From Metellina segmentata (taxonomy: Eukaryota > Arthropoda > Arachnida > Araneae > Tetragnathidae): a stretch of DNA of 64,000 nucleotides. The DNA lies in assembly GCA_947359465.1 (NCBI GenBank), contig OX375872.1, positions 79,343,641 to 79,407,640 on the forward strand, read 5' to 3'. Below the pieces are notes generated by a model that worked only from the letters and a program-made list of their open reading frames with translations, did no database searches and was not told where the DNA came from. Position numbers and translations under genes: made by a program. Shown here piece by piece: positions 55,330-64,000 of the stretch (its first letter is position 1; every line of letters starts with the position of its first letter).

Positions 55330-56110
55330 AAATGTGCAGTGTATTTATTTCTGTTGGGATAAATTGTCCCTACAAATCCTTTTGATACGAGATTTTATTC
55401 AGGATAATTTACCAGACATATTCATTTATACTTGCAGCATACACTGTACCGACAAAAATCACCGTATACCTGTATTAGAAATAAAACATAGCATTTATTT
55501 CAGGTCTGACTATAAATTTAAATTTTCAATTTCTGAGTTCACATCCACGTGGGTAACTACAGAGCTTTTATTTACTCTGAGTATAGACTGAAATAAGTTT
55601 AAGAAGGATTGTCCTATAGAAATGTGCAATGATTTCATATCAAAATCTAAACACTGAACTAGCAGTAATTTTATTATCCTAAACATACAAGTCTTAGGGG
55701 ACTGAATGTTCTGGGGCCCTTTTATAAAACTATTGACAAGCCAAAATGATTCAGTCCTCTTGAGCTTGTACTCACGATGTAATTTTTAACATTCCAAATA
55801 TGGATATTTAAGGATAATAAAGTGATTGTTGCTTCAGTGTTTAGATTTCGATGTAATGCATTTGCACAATTCTATTGAACATTCCTTCCTTAAATTTGAG
55901 TCTATACTCACTAGTAGTTAGATCTATAAGTACCCCTGTAGATTTGGACTCTGAAAATTTAAATGTATAATTAGACACACACACACCCAAAAAAAAATTA
56001 TGTTCTGTTTTTACTCCAGGTGTCCAAGGACTTTTGTCAGTACATTGTACTAATACGCAGACATCACAATGCGAATAAAAAAACTTAAATGGAGGGGAAA
56101 AAATCTTTCG
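55330..56110. repeat. Large imperfect palindrome, ~370 bp arms
   Basis: The left arm (55330-55700) returns backwards in the right arm (55760-56110). Matching landmarks include AAATCTAAACACTGAA, ACTGACAAAA/ACCGACAAAAA, TTTAAATTTTCA, GAGTATAGACT, TTTATTATCCT and GGACTGAAT. Each arm is open in the matching frame over the shared part, giving peptides that share a CTDK word and a Y-FKFS word. It may be a foldback transposon or an old inverted duplication of coding sequence. Confidence 0.7.
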
Positions 56111-56218
56111 TGCGAGAGAGAGCAGCATTATTTTAATTAATTTAGAAACACGAGCGCGATTTCTGACCCTAAGTTGGAGTTGCGTTGCATAACCGCTACA
56201 GAACTATATTCATTACGA

Positions 56219-56917
56219 CAGTGATTCCCAAAATGGGGGGGGGGGATATGACCATGTTTCATGGGGTCCGCGGGAAACATGCAAAATTTCACTAGAAAAA
56301 ATAGAGAAACCTTTTTAAAAAAACCTAAAATATTCCATTATTTTCTCCTATTCATTCCCGTTCTAAAATCTAAATTTTAGAACCTGAAACTATTAGTAGG
56401 AGAGATTCCAGTGTTTATTGACTTTAAATAGACTTGAAGTTGTGTGTGAGAATGGCTAAGTAAATATTGAAATCTGATGGGGGTTAATACAACCATTACT
56501 GAGCTAATTGCTAAAACTTCATTGTTCGCATTAAGATTAAGGTATTCGTTTGATGCTTTAATATTATAATTTTGCACGTTATGAGGGCTTTTTGTTTTCA
56601 ATACAGTTTAATTAATAAATCAGTGTTTGCATTATATTTATAGTTTATATGATTTCCGAACTTTTGAACAGTTTCTCTCTATGTTTCAGAGCTTGAAACT
56701 GTCATCACTAATCCTGAATGTGAAGTTTTAATGTTTTATAATCAACATATTTAGCATAGATCTAAATATTTAATTCCCAATATTAAGACGAAATTTAAGG
56801 ATCACAGCGGTCATAAGGTCTCATATGACATAATTAATTTTATAGACTCAAGGGGCCCCACGAATGTTTTTTAATTTTCAATGGATCCTAGGGGACTACA
56901 AAGTTTGTGAACCGCTG
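56219..56917. mobile_element. hAT-like element with decayed 8 bp duplication
   Basis: Ends CAGTGATTCCCAAAATG and, read backwards, CAGCGGTTCACAAACTT. The flanks CATTACGA (56211-56218) and TATTACCA (56918-56925) agree at 6 of 8. GGGGTCCGCGGG and GGGGCCCCACG words lie inside each end. The same end and the same left flank (GTTGCGTT...CATTACGA) recur at 40536-40584 and 58797-58850. No transposase. Confidence 0.7.
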
Positions 56918-56959
56918 TATTACCAAAGATACTTTGTTTTTCTCTCTAAACATCCTATT

Positions 56960-57185
56960 ACATATTTAGTGCCTTACCAAACCCCTTCCAACAGTGATAT
57001 AAAATAAAAGAGTGAATTTCAAGAACTAATGTTTCAAAAGTAGCTTAATGAAGTTTAGTATAATTTATTTTATCCTATCACGTGTATAGTGTCTTAGCAA
57101 CTCTTTCCAACAGCAATGTATAATAAATGAATGAATTTCAAGAACTAATGTTTGAAGAGTAGCTTAATGATGTTTAGTATAATAC
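56960..57185. repeat. 119 bp tandem duplication
   Basis: TTTCAAGAACTAATGTTTCA to TAGCTTAATGAAGTTTAGTA at 57017-57060 returns at 57136-57179. Two units, about 85 percent alike by eye. Confidence 0.75.
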
Positions 57186-57500
57186 ACTTAATTTTTGGAA
57201 CACATTGTTATTATTCGCGTTACTAGATGTGTCTTTTTTATGCTCTATTTCAATAATTTTTTGAAGTTGGTAACCAAAATTAATCTGAAAAACTTTCAAA
57301 AATAGCTTAAAATCTTCATTTTGTCTAAAACATTTTGCATTTTGTATGCAAAAAGTCAAATGTTCATTTTTTATTTTGGTCTCCCGAAATAAAATGTCTG
57401 CTACTGGAGCAAAAAAGTGTTCACTCGTCACTTATCGGTAACAATATTTTGACTTCTTATTCTTAGATGGTCTTAAATGCACTTATTTGGAATATGTAGA

Positions 57501-57630
57501 TCGTCATCTGACCGTGGTTCAAAATTACGAGGTGTTGTCCTCTAATCTCTCCCTTTTGGTTCAATCCCGGGCCGTCACTAATAGCCCATTGTGTGGCTTC
57601 AGTGTGACGTTAACTAACTATCAACCTACC
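57501..57630 (+). repeat. SINE family B tail, 14 bp target duplication
   Basis: TTGGAATATGTAGA is exact at 57487-57500 and 57631-57644. The copy starts at TCGTCATCTGACCGTGG, the same point as the 58851 copy, and ends ACTATCAACCTACC. Confidence 0.92.
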
Positions 57631-57644
57631 TTGGAATATGTAGA

Positions 57645-58640
57645 ATAAATTTGCGGCAGAATATATATAATACCTAATGTGGCCGTATAAGCCTATATAG
57701 AGAAACAAACAGTAACTGAAGGGTCTTTGAGCCAGAGTGGTCATTTATACTGCTAATGTTGGTATTCACGGAGACCTCAAGAAATGAAAGAAAAGTACTA
57801 TTAATACTTTGCGTCGTAAATGTATGACTGTTTAGTCACACTTTTTGAAGATCCTCTCAACAGCAATTCTCAGTTTACTTATATTTCCCTTCTGACCTGA
57901 TCTACACCGACCCCATTCTGTAATGAGACAATCGTCCTGATTCTCCATTGAAGAATCCTATATTACCTCTGTAGAGCGAAAGGAGTTGTACAAATATTTT
58001 ACATCCCGAGTTCAGTTATAAAATTGATGAGCTTTTTAACTAAGAGAAGTGGCTGAAAAAACGTGTGCTCTTCTCCCATCTCCTTTTTCTTTAATTAGGT
58101 TTTCTCAAAACTTCGATAAGTTTTAAATTAGCCGCTAAATGTTGCGCCGCAAATGTGTGACTGTTTGCGTGTGGGGCCCAAGAAATGCCGCTTTAAGTAA
58201 ATGCCTAGATTAAAAATAGGCATTTGCTTCTCTCCCGTAATTAATCACGACCCTCGCCGCCAGAGAAGTTCTAATTCCGCGCGCTAAAATCACTCAAAAA
58301 TCAAAGGCGATGGGAATCCTCCTCGGAGCGTGAAGAATCCGCTTCCCCCCAAAAAACACCAGCGCGATGAAAAAAATAAAAAAGGGCCCTTCATTTCGGA
58401 TTCAAAAAATTGTCTTCCCGCTTATGGCTATTTAATTGCGAGGAGTGTAAAAGAACGCATGGGGAAGCGGGAAAAGATGGGGCTAATTGTTTTTCCCGCA
58501 TTAAGCGGACGGGGAAAGAAATTAAAAGCAGAATCAATAATGTATATCTTTTAAAAAGCGAACGGGTCCCAAATGAAACAAATAACCGGTTAATAAAGGG
58601 ATGCACCTCGCGTGCAGGCTCTTCCGCTGGAAAACAAGTT
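57645..58640. other. No gene; GC-richer, repeat-poor from 58130
   Basis: From 58130 the sequence is richer in GC and has AATTA-type words in a GC-rich setting (TAATTAATCACGACCCTCGCC). Frames at 58330-58646 have no motif. Possible host regulatory DNA. Confidence 0.3.
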
Positions 58641-58850
58641 GGTTAGGAGTAGAGGGAAACAATGACAAAAACGGACATTAGCGAGCGGCACGCTTTAATC
58701 GGGATCTTTAATTGCGGTAAACAAGAGGCGGTCACTGGGCTGTTTATGAGGAGTGGTCAATAGGCCGATTGAAAGATCCTCAGTCGGTAGTTGAGTTGCG
58801 TTACCGCTGCAGAACTATAGTCATTACGACAGTGGTTCCCAAAGTAAATG
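58640..58850 (+). repeat. Duplicated unique segment and source of the SINE insert module
   Basis: About 130 bp (GGTTAGGAGTAGAGGGAAAC to GAGGAGTGGTCAATAGG) is repeated at 60066-60186. From about 58748 the sequence equals the module inside the chimeric SINEs (40483-40584) and ends in a hAT-like end, CAGTGGTTCCCAAAGTAAATG. A truncated SINE A follows at 58851. Confidence 0.75.
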
Positions 58851-58981
58851 TCGTCATCTGATCGTGTTTCAAAATTACGAGGTGTTGTCCTCGGATCTTT
58901 CCCTTAAGGGATGGAACCCGGACCGTCGTCAATAGCCCGTTGTGTTGCTCTAGTACAACGTTAACTAAACATTACCAATTA
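58851..58981 (+). repeat. SINE family A tail, 13 bp target duplication
   Basis: CCCAAAGTAAATG is exact at 58838-58850 and 58982-58994. The copy starts at TCGTCATCTGATCGTG and ends AACATTACCAATTA. It gives the junction that the chimeric SINE at 40.5 kb carries. Confidence 0.9.
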
Positions 58982-59050
58982 CCCAAAGTAAATGGTCACG
59001 ACTAGGTTTCAGAGAAAACCGCGCAACATTCGACAAGTTAAAATAGAGGT

Positions 59051-59175
59051 AGGTATTTTAATTAAAGTCGCACAGGAGCAGCACGATGGGCTATTGGCGA
59101 CAGTCCAAAATCAACTTCCGAAGAGAAAGATCCTAGTACAACACCATCTAATTTTGAACCACGGTCAGATGACGT
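59051..59175 (-). repeat. SINE family B fragment
   Basis: GGTATTTTAATTAAAGTCGC to CACGGTCAGATGACG, tail and first part of the body. Confidence 0.8.
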
Positions 59176-59297
59176 TACGTAGGAGTACTCTATAAGCCTG
59201 CAATGGTTAGTGAAGGAAACATCGTGTGGTCGAAATTGACAGTTCACATATACACTTAAAATCTATTGGAGATTTCACGATGAGCCATAAAACATAG

Positions 59298-59462
59298 AAT
59301 AGGTATTTTAAGTAGAGTCGCACTGGAGCAACACAGCGGGCTATTGGCTACGGTCCGGGATCAAACCCGAAGGAAAAGATCAGTGAACCACTCCACATAA
59401 TTTTGAATCAAGGTCAAATGGCGAAGCCATACCTTAGCTGGTCCATACCACGCCAATGTCAG
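59298..59462 (-). repeat. SINE family B fragment
   Basis: AGGTATTTTAAGTAGAGTCG through GGTCCGGGATCAAACCCG to CATACCACGCCAATGTCAG, then a hAT fragment begins. Confidence 0.8.
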
Positions 59463-59526
59463 TCAAAATACAGAAACCTTTTAAGAAAATATAAAACATT
59501 CCAATATTTTCTCCGATTCTTTCACG

Positions 59527-59984
59527 GTCATCTGACCAGGATTCAAAATTATCAGGCGTTTTCCTTGGATCAATCCCGAAGGGTAAGGTAATTTGGTAAT
59601 TTTAGTTAACGTCGTACTAGAGCAACACAACGGGCTATTGACGAAGGTCCGGGATCAGTCCCTTAAGGGAAAGATCCGAGGACAGCACTTCGTAATTTTG
59701 AACCACGGTCAGATGACGAAGCAACACCTGAGCTGGTACCCCACTCTCCAAACTTCCACGCCAACCCAACGTGAGGACTTTCGGCCACGACAGATTTAAG
59801 GTGCACCAGCCGCCACTACACCATACGTTTACAAACATCCATGCCCGGACCTGGATTCGAACCAGGAACCTTCCGATCTAGAGGCTAACACCTCAATCCC
59901 GAAGGGATAGAACTCGAATCATCGCCAATAGCCTAGTAGTCGGGTCGCTCCAGTGCGGCGTTAATTAACTACTTACCTACCTAT
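59527..59984 (+). repeat. SINE family B in a hAT fragment, 13 bp target duplication
   Basis: CGATTCTTTCACG is exact at 59514-59526 and 59985-59997. The copy starts GTCATCTGACCAGGATTC and ends AACTACTTACCTACCTAT. It is itself interrupted by a SINE A. Confidence 0.93.
59584..59892 (-). repeat. SINE family A inside SINE B, 14 bp target duplication
   Basis: TCAATCCCGAAGGG is exact at 59570-59583 and 59893-59906. The copy lacks the last ~24 bp of the head (it stops at GATCTAGAGGCTAACACC), so it is slightly 5'-truncated and has lost its A box. Confidence 0.93.
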
Positions 59985-60062
59985 CGATTCTTTCACGTTC
60001 TGAAATCTAAATTTTAGGACCTAAAACAATTAGGAGAGATTTCAGAATTTATTTATTTTAAC

Positions 60063-61585
60063 AGGTTGGTTAGGAGAGAAGGAGTGACAAAAACGAACAT
60101 TGGCTTTGGGCCGCATTAATTCGGATCTTTAATTGTGGTAAACAAGAGCCGGTCACTGGGCTGTTTATGAGGAGTGGTCAATGGGGTAATTAAAAGATAA
60201 GAAGGATCGCGGTGCGAGGGTTTATTGATTCCGAAATTACAGCTGTCAATTGGAGCAGGGAACAATACACATCGATCGCTGGCAGGGGAAGTCGTAATTA
60301 CAGGAAAGGAACGCCCGGAATTTGGAGGTATACGCTGCACCAACACGATCAAATCATTGTCGGGCGGCGAAATGACTTTCAGCCCGGACCACCTTTCGAC
60401 GAGACCATTATGGATGACTCGACCGGATCGGAATCCAGGGAAATAAGCGCTCCTGCCTTCTTTACATATTAATCTTGCCAAAAACCGGGGCTTAATTGGG
60501 CCCCCGGCCGGGGGGGCTGAATTAATGAGCCGGGAGTTTTTGAAGCGCGCCCCAAAAATTAATACCGTGTGAAATTGCAGCAGTTCGATCCGCGAGCGAT
60601 TTCGTCAACCGGCCCGCATTTTTAATTACGCGGCCTTTTTTTTTGTTGTTTTTTGCGTCTATCTAATTATTTCGGCTTCTCCGGCGTTTTTGCTCGTCAT
60701 TTCATTAGAAGGCGCGCTCGGTTTTTTCACGACTCCGTTTCCATTTTCTTTCCCTCCTTTTTTCGCGCGGCTATTGTTTGCGTGTCCTTCTCACTTCCCC
60801 TTTTTTGCACACACTCGGCCTCCATCTAATTTTCTTATCGATTTCATTACGGACTCCAGGGTCCGCGAATTCTAATTATAAAACGCTTCTTCGCCGGGAG
60901 TTCGCCCAAATCTCTTCCACATTAACGCTTCGTCAGAAAACCAAATTCAAATCAAAAAAGGAAACGCGATGATTACTCGAGGCTTCGTAATTAATCGCGC
61001 TTTTAATCGATCTCCTTTGTTCTCCAGGGGCGGTGCCCCCGCGAGAACAAAAACCGGCCTGGCCACTTCTGCTCCAATGAGATCATCCCGTTCGTTCTCC
61101 AATGACCTCAGTTCCCGTCAACAAACGCACAGATTTATAACTGGATAAACAATGGCTGGTCTGTGCTCGTCTCCCGGAGCAGTCCGCGCAAGTTCAGACG
61201 AGACGGCTACTTGCGCAAATTGTGCTCATTACTTTCTTCCAAGTTCAGGTAGTAAAAGTTCCGATTGGGTGATTGGCAGCAACACATTAACCACGGTGCT
61301 AATAAAAGTAACCGCAGTAAAGGACTTCGAGAGACTTGATGGTGAAGTCAATTTCACTTGCACAAGTTGGAGAAACACGGCGTTGAATTGGGTCAATTGC
61401 AATGGCGCCAGCTAGGGGGATTATAGGGGGCAAGTAAGTTGCTGCTTTTAGGGGGAGGGGCTTTGAGCTTCGAATCCTCCCAGATAAAACCATAAAACAA
61501 TCTATTCTGAATTGAGTTTGATCGGAGTTAATTCAGAGTTGAAGTTCGGTGAATCACATACAGATCAAACTATGCACTGATAGGC
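60063..61585. other. No gene called; GC-richer, repeat-poor
   Basis: The first part (60066-60186) duplicates 58640-58770. The rest is GC- and CpG-richer with many ATTA words and no repeats. The frames at 60116-60481 (-), 60212-60472 (+) and 61152-61415 (+) overlap one another or lack motifs. This is the best candidate region for host cis-regulatory DNA in the window. Confidence 0.35.
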
Positions 61586-61587
61586 GG

Positions 61588-61690
61588 TTGGTTGGGTTCA
61601 GTTTTATGGCACAAGTACCATATTTGGCCAAGCTGTGCCAAACACCAATAATCGAACCTGTACAGTTCAGAACTCACAGGTCGCGTGGAG
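61588..61690 (-). repeat. SINE family C body fragment
   Basis: CGGTTGGTTGGGTTCAGTTT, TATGGCACAAGTACCATATT, then TGGCCAAGCTGTGCCAAACA: the C body read backwards. The head is not preserved clearly. Confidence 0.65.
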
Positions 61691-61851
61691 TGGACAAACC
61701 CATTGAGCCACGATAACACCCATATATAAATATGAGGGTTGGGGTATATATGTACCCCAAACATAAAAATAGAGGACCCCATTTTATTCGGACTCCAAGG
61801 ACATGACACACGACTAGTCAAAAGACCTATGAGGACGATTCATCCTTCATA

Positions 61852-61957
61852 TTTGATTAATCATTTTATGTGTTTATTTGATTAATCATCTTATGTGTTT
61901 ATTTGATTAATAATTTTATGTGTATATTTGATTAATCATTTTATGTGTATATTTGAA
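61852..61957. repeat. 25 bp minisatellite, four units plus
   Basis: TTGATTAATCATTTTATGTG and five more bases recur at 61853, 61878, 61903, 61928 and (in part) 61953, exactly 25 bp apart with one or two changes each. Confidence 0.95.
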
Positions 61958-62290
61958 AAACAATCTCTCATGTCTCAGGGAACGGATTCCAACAGTAAAA
62001 ATATCAGGACACCGAGGTTAGGCCCTAAATCTTATCTATCGTGGGGAATAAAAAACGTTTGCCTGCAGCAGTCCTGTTATCCTAGTCGTATAGATAAGAT
62101 ATTTGAGGTGGTTGATTTAATTTGCATTATGCATTAGTCTTAAGGTTTTTACCGGCAGTTGGTTTTTTGTTTTGTTTTCATTTTACGTGGAGGAAGAGTA
62201 TTAAAAATTATAAGAAATCTGTGTGTGTGTGTGTGAATGTGAGATTTTCAGTGCGCGCGCGTACAAACCGGACGGAAAACGAATATTTTA
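61958..62290. other. No gene; TG run at 62220-62233
   Basis: Unique-looking sequence. No motif in the frame at 61928-62137. Confidence 0.3.
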
Positions 62291-62292
62291 CT

Positions 62293-62346
62293 TCTGGTTA
62301 GCCACGTTGCCAATAACCCGTTGTGTTGCTCCAGTGTGACGTTAAT
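62293..62346 (+). repeat. SINE family B tail fragment
   Basis: CCAATAACCCGTTGTGTTGC, then TCCAGTGTGACGTTAATTT. Confidence 0.7.
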
Positions 62347-62387
62347 TTAAAAAGCAAAATACCAAACTTATTTAATATAGGCGTAGT

Positions 62388-62566
62388 AGGTATCTTAACG
62401 TCGCACTGGAGCAACACGACGGGATATTGGCGACGGTCCAGGATCAACCCCCGAGGGAAAAGTTCCGGACAACACCAAGTAATTTTGATCCATGGTCAGA
62501 TGACGATGTCACATCTGAGCTGTACCAACCTCACTCTCCAAATTTCAACGTCACGACCACCGTGAA
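62388..62566 (-). repeat. SINE family B fragment
   Basis: AGGTATCTTAACGTCGCACT through CGAGGGAAAAGTTCCGGAC to CCAAATTTCAACGTCACGAC. The head is missing. Confidence 0.8.
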
Positions 62567-62691
62567 TAATTACTTGTATACTGCATATCAATGTTCTGAA
62601 TCTATTGCCTGTGATTCAAATTCCAAACACACAACTAAGAGCTGTTAACACCCCAATTCATCTAGTTCCTCGCCCAACCTAAATGAATACC

Positions 62692-62840
62692 AGCTCAGGT
62701 GTTGCTTCGTCATCTGACCGTGGTTCAAAATTACGAGGTGTTGTCCTCGGTTCTTTCCCTCAAGGGACTGATCCCGGACCGTCGTCAATAGCCCGTTGTG
62801 TTGCTCTAGTACGACGTTAACTAAAATTACCATTACCATT
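62692..62840 (+). repeat. SINE family A, 5'-truncated, 15 bp target duplication
   Basis: ACCTAAATGAATACC is exact at 62677-62691 and 62841-62855. The copy starts AGCTCAGGTGTTGCTTCG and ends in ATTACCATTACCATT. Confidence 0.93.
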
Positions 62841-62913
62841 ACCTAAATGAATACCATAATAAATACTTTTTATTCGCGATAATATTGAAATCAAACTTTT
62901 CGTGCAGCATTTG

Positions 62914-63248
62914 TGGTAATGGTAATGGTAATTTTAGTTAACGTCGTACTAGAGCAACACAACGGGCTATTGACGACGATCCGGGATCAGTCCCTATAGG
63001 GAAAGATCCGCGGACAACACCTCGTAATTTTGAACCACGGTCAGATGATGAAGCAACACCTCAGCTGGCACCCCATTCTCCAAACTTCCACACCAAATCA
63101 ACGTGAGGACTTTCGGCCACGACAGATTTAAGGTGCGCCAGCCCCCTCTACACCACACACTTACAAACATCCATGTCCGGACCCGGATTCGAACCAGGAA
63201 CCTTCCGATCCAGAGGTCAACACCTTAACTACTATACCGGTTGGTCGT
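62914..63248 (-). repeat. SINE family A, full length
   Basis: Complete tail (GGTAATGGTAATGGTAATTT), body and head (B box GGTTCGAATCC, end CCGGTTGGTCGTCG). No clear target duplication is visible. Confidence 0.9.
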
Positions 63249-63485
63249 CGCACTTCATATTAGAATCGGACAACATGAACTCAAGTAGGTGGTATAATTT
63301 TAGTTTTCTTGTGACAACGATTTTTCACTCTTTATTAGATGAACACTTATACTATACTGGTCGCAATCGCACAATAATTATCGCAGAATAAGAAAGCCAC
63401 ACGAGTACGATAGTAAATTTGGATATTTTAAGGAAGAAAAAACCACAAAACATTTAAACTAATTGCTTTGATCCACCCATTTTAA

Positions 63486-64000
63486 GGTATAGGTAGGTAT
63501 TTTTAATGTCGCACTGGAGCAACACAATGGGCTCTTGGTGAAGGTCCGGGATCAGTCCTCCAAGGGAAAGATCCGAAAACAACACGAAATTTTGAATGAC
63601 CGACAGATGACGAACCGTTTTAAGTAATTAATATGCAATTAATATTAATCAATACTCATCATTTTTATATTGAATATTAGAAGACCAAGATCCTTGTTTA
63701 GTAATAGTTGTACATCAGATCAATGATTTTCAACATCACCAACCCGCCAATAGCCCGTGATGATTCTCCAGTGCTACGTTAGTTAAAATATCTACCGAAC
63801 AGCGATTTTCATCCTTTTTCATCTCATATAGCACAGATATTAACTGATTACTAAAATTTTGCAGCATTCCGAAAAATATATTTTTTGCTGATTTGTTAAA
63901 AAAAGGTAGGTAAGTATTTTAATTAAAGTCGCACTCTGGAACTACACGACGGGCTATTGGCAACGGTCTGGGATCAAACCCAAAGTGAAAGATTCAAGGA
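63486..64000. repeat. SINE B pieces and one hAT-like fragment at the window edge
   Basis: A minus-strand B tail and body lie at 63486-63618, a plus-strand B tail at 63742-63797 and a minus-strand B tail at 63904-64000, cut by the edge. Between the last two is the hAT-like dispersed repeat (63800-63903: CAGCGATTTTCATCCTTTTT, CATCTCAT, then TACTAAAATTTTGCAGC), whose CAGCG start fits a hAT end. Confidence 0.7.

Larger units (their letters stand above)
59463..60062. mobile_element. hAT fragment (56.2 kb family), split by SINE B
   Basis: The left piece (59463-59526, AATACAGAAACCTTTTAAG to TTTCTCCGATTC) and the right piece (59998-60062, TTCTGAAATCTAAATTTTAG onward) match 56290-56420 of the hAT at 56219 in order. 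The split is caused by the SINE B insertion. Confidence 0.8.

Noticed and set aside
60116..60481. 121-codon minus-strand frame overlapping two plus-strand frames
   Set aside because: All three frames are open over the same DNA, which is a sign of GC-richer composition and not of coding. No motif found.

Overview
The window is eukaryotic, non-coding, repeat-packed DNA, most likely from an arthropod, and I lean towards a spider (inference, not proven). It is AT-rich to the eye and holds long AT microsatellites. I found no continuous host gene. Almost everything I can name is a mobile element or a piece of one. The spider lean rests on the tRNA-headed SINEs and on my memory of SINE-encoded peptides of this kind in spider gene predictions. 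I could not search a database.

Three SINE families dominate. Family A has a tRNA-like head with a perfect B box (GGTTCGAATCC), and family B has a different tRNA-like head. A and B share the same body and tail. Family C has a third head and its own body. Many copies keep 13-16 bp target-site duplications (TSDs). DNA transposons are plentiful and several are complete from end to end with matching TSDs: a PIF/Harbinger element (6.1-7.6 kb), a TTAA-flanked element with a transposase remnant inside a Helitron (3.0-5.4 kb), three hAT-type elements full of ACATCGATGT palindromes (9.9, 32.4 and 41.9 kb), three other hAT elements (26.0, 26.6 and 56.2 kb), a second Helitron inside a possible Mutator-like element (34.7-37.1 kb), and a nearly whole Tc1 element with a broken DD34E transposase (48.8-50.2 kb). 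Fragments of a Jockey-like LINE ORF1, a mariner, a second Tc1 and a second Harbinger are also present.

Layout: 0-9.9 kb holds tandem repeats, Helitron copy 1 and Harbinger. 9.9-18.5 kb holds a hAT, a 0.68 kb tandem duplication and a ~155 bp tandem array. 19-31 kb holds SINEs, TTAA MITEs, a mariner remnant and two hATs. 32-45 kb holds nested SINE/hAT, the Helitron nest, chimeric SINEs and a ~0.5 kb palindromic tandem array. 45-53 kb holds a possible exon pair, composite SINEs, Tc1 and foldback elements. 53-64 kb holds LINE ORF1, a ~0.78 kb palindrome, a triple nest and many SINE pieces. The stretches at about 0.95-1.6, 5.5-5.95, 8.9-9.5, 41.2-41.7 and 58.1-61.4 kb are richer in GC and repeat-poor, and are the best places to look for host regulatory sequence.

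The most unusual things are two SINE events in which flanking DNA appears to have been carried along (5' transduction). One is the 538 bp composite at 47557-48094 with a 16 bp TSD, which carries 168 bp also found beside the SINE at 51.9 kb. The other is a ~105 bp module found inside SINE bodies at 39.6 and 40.5 kb and also upstream of a truncated SINE at 58.8 kb.
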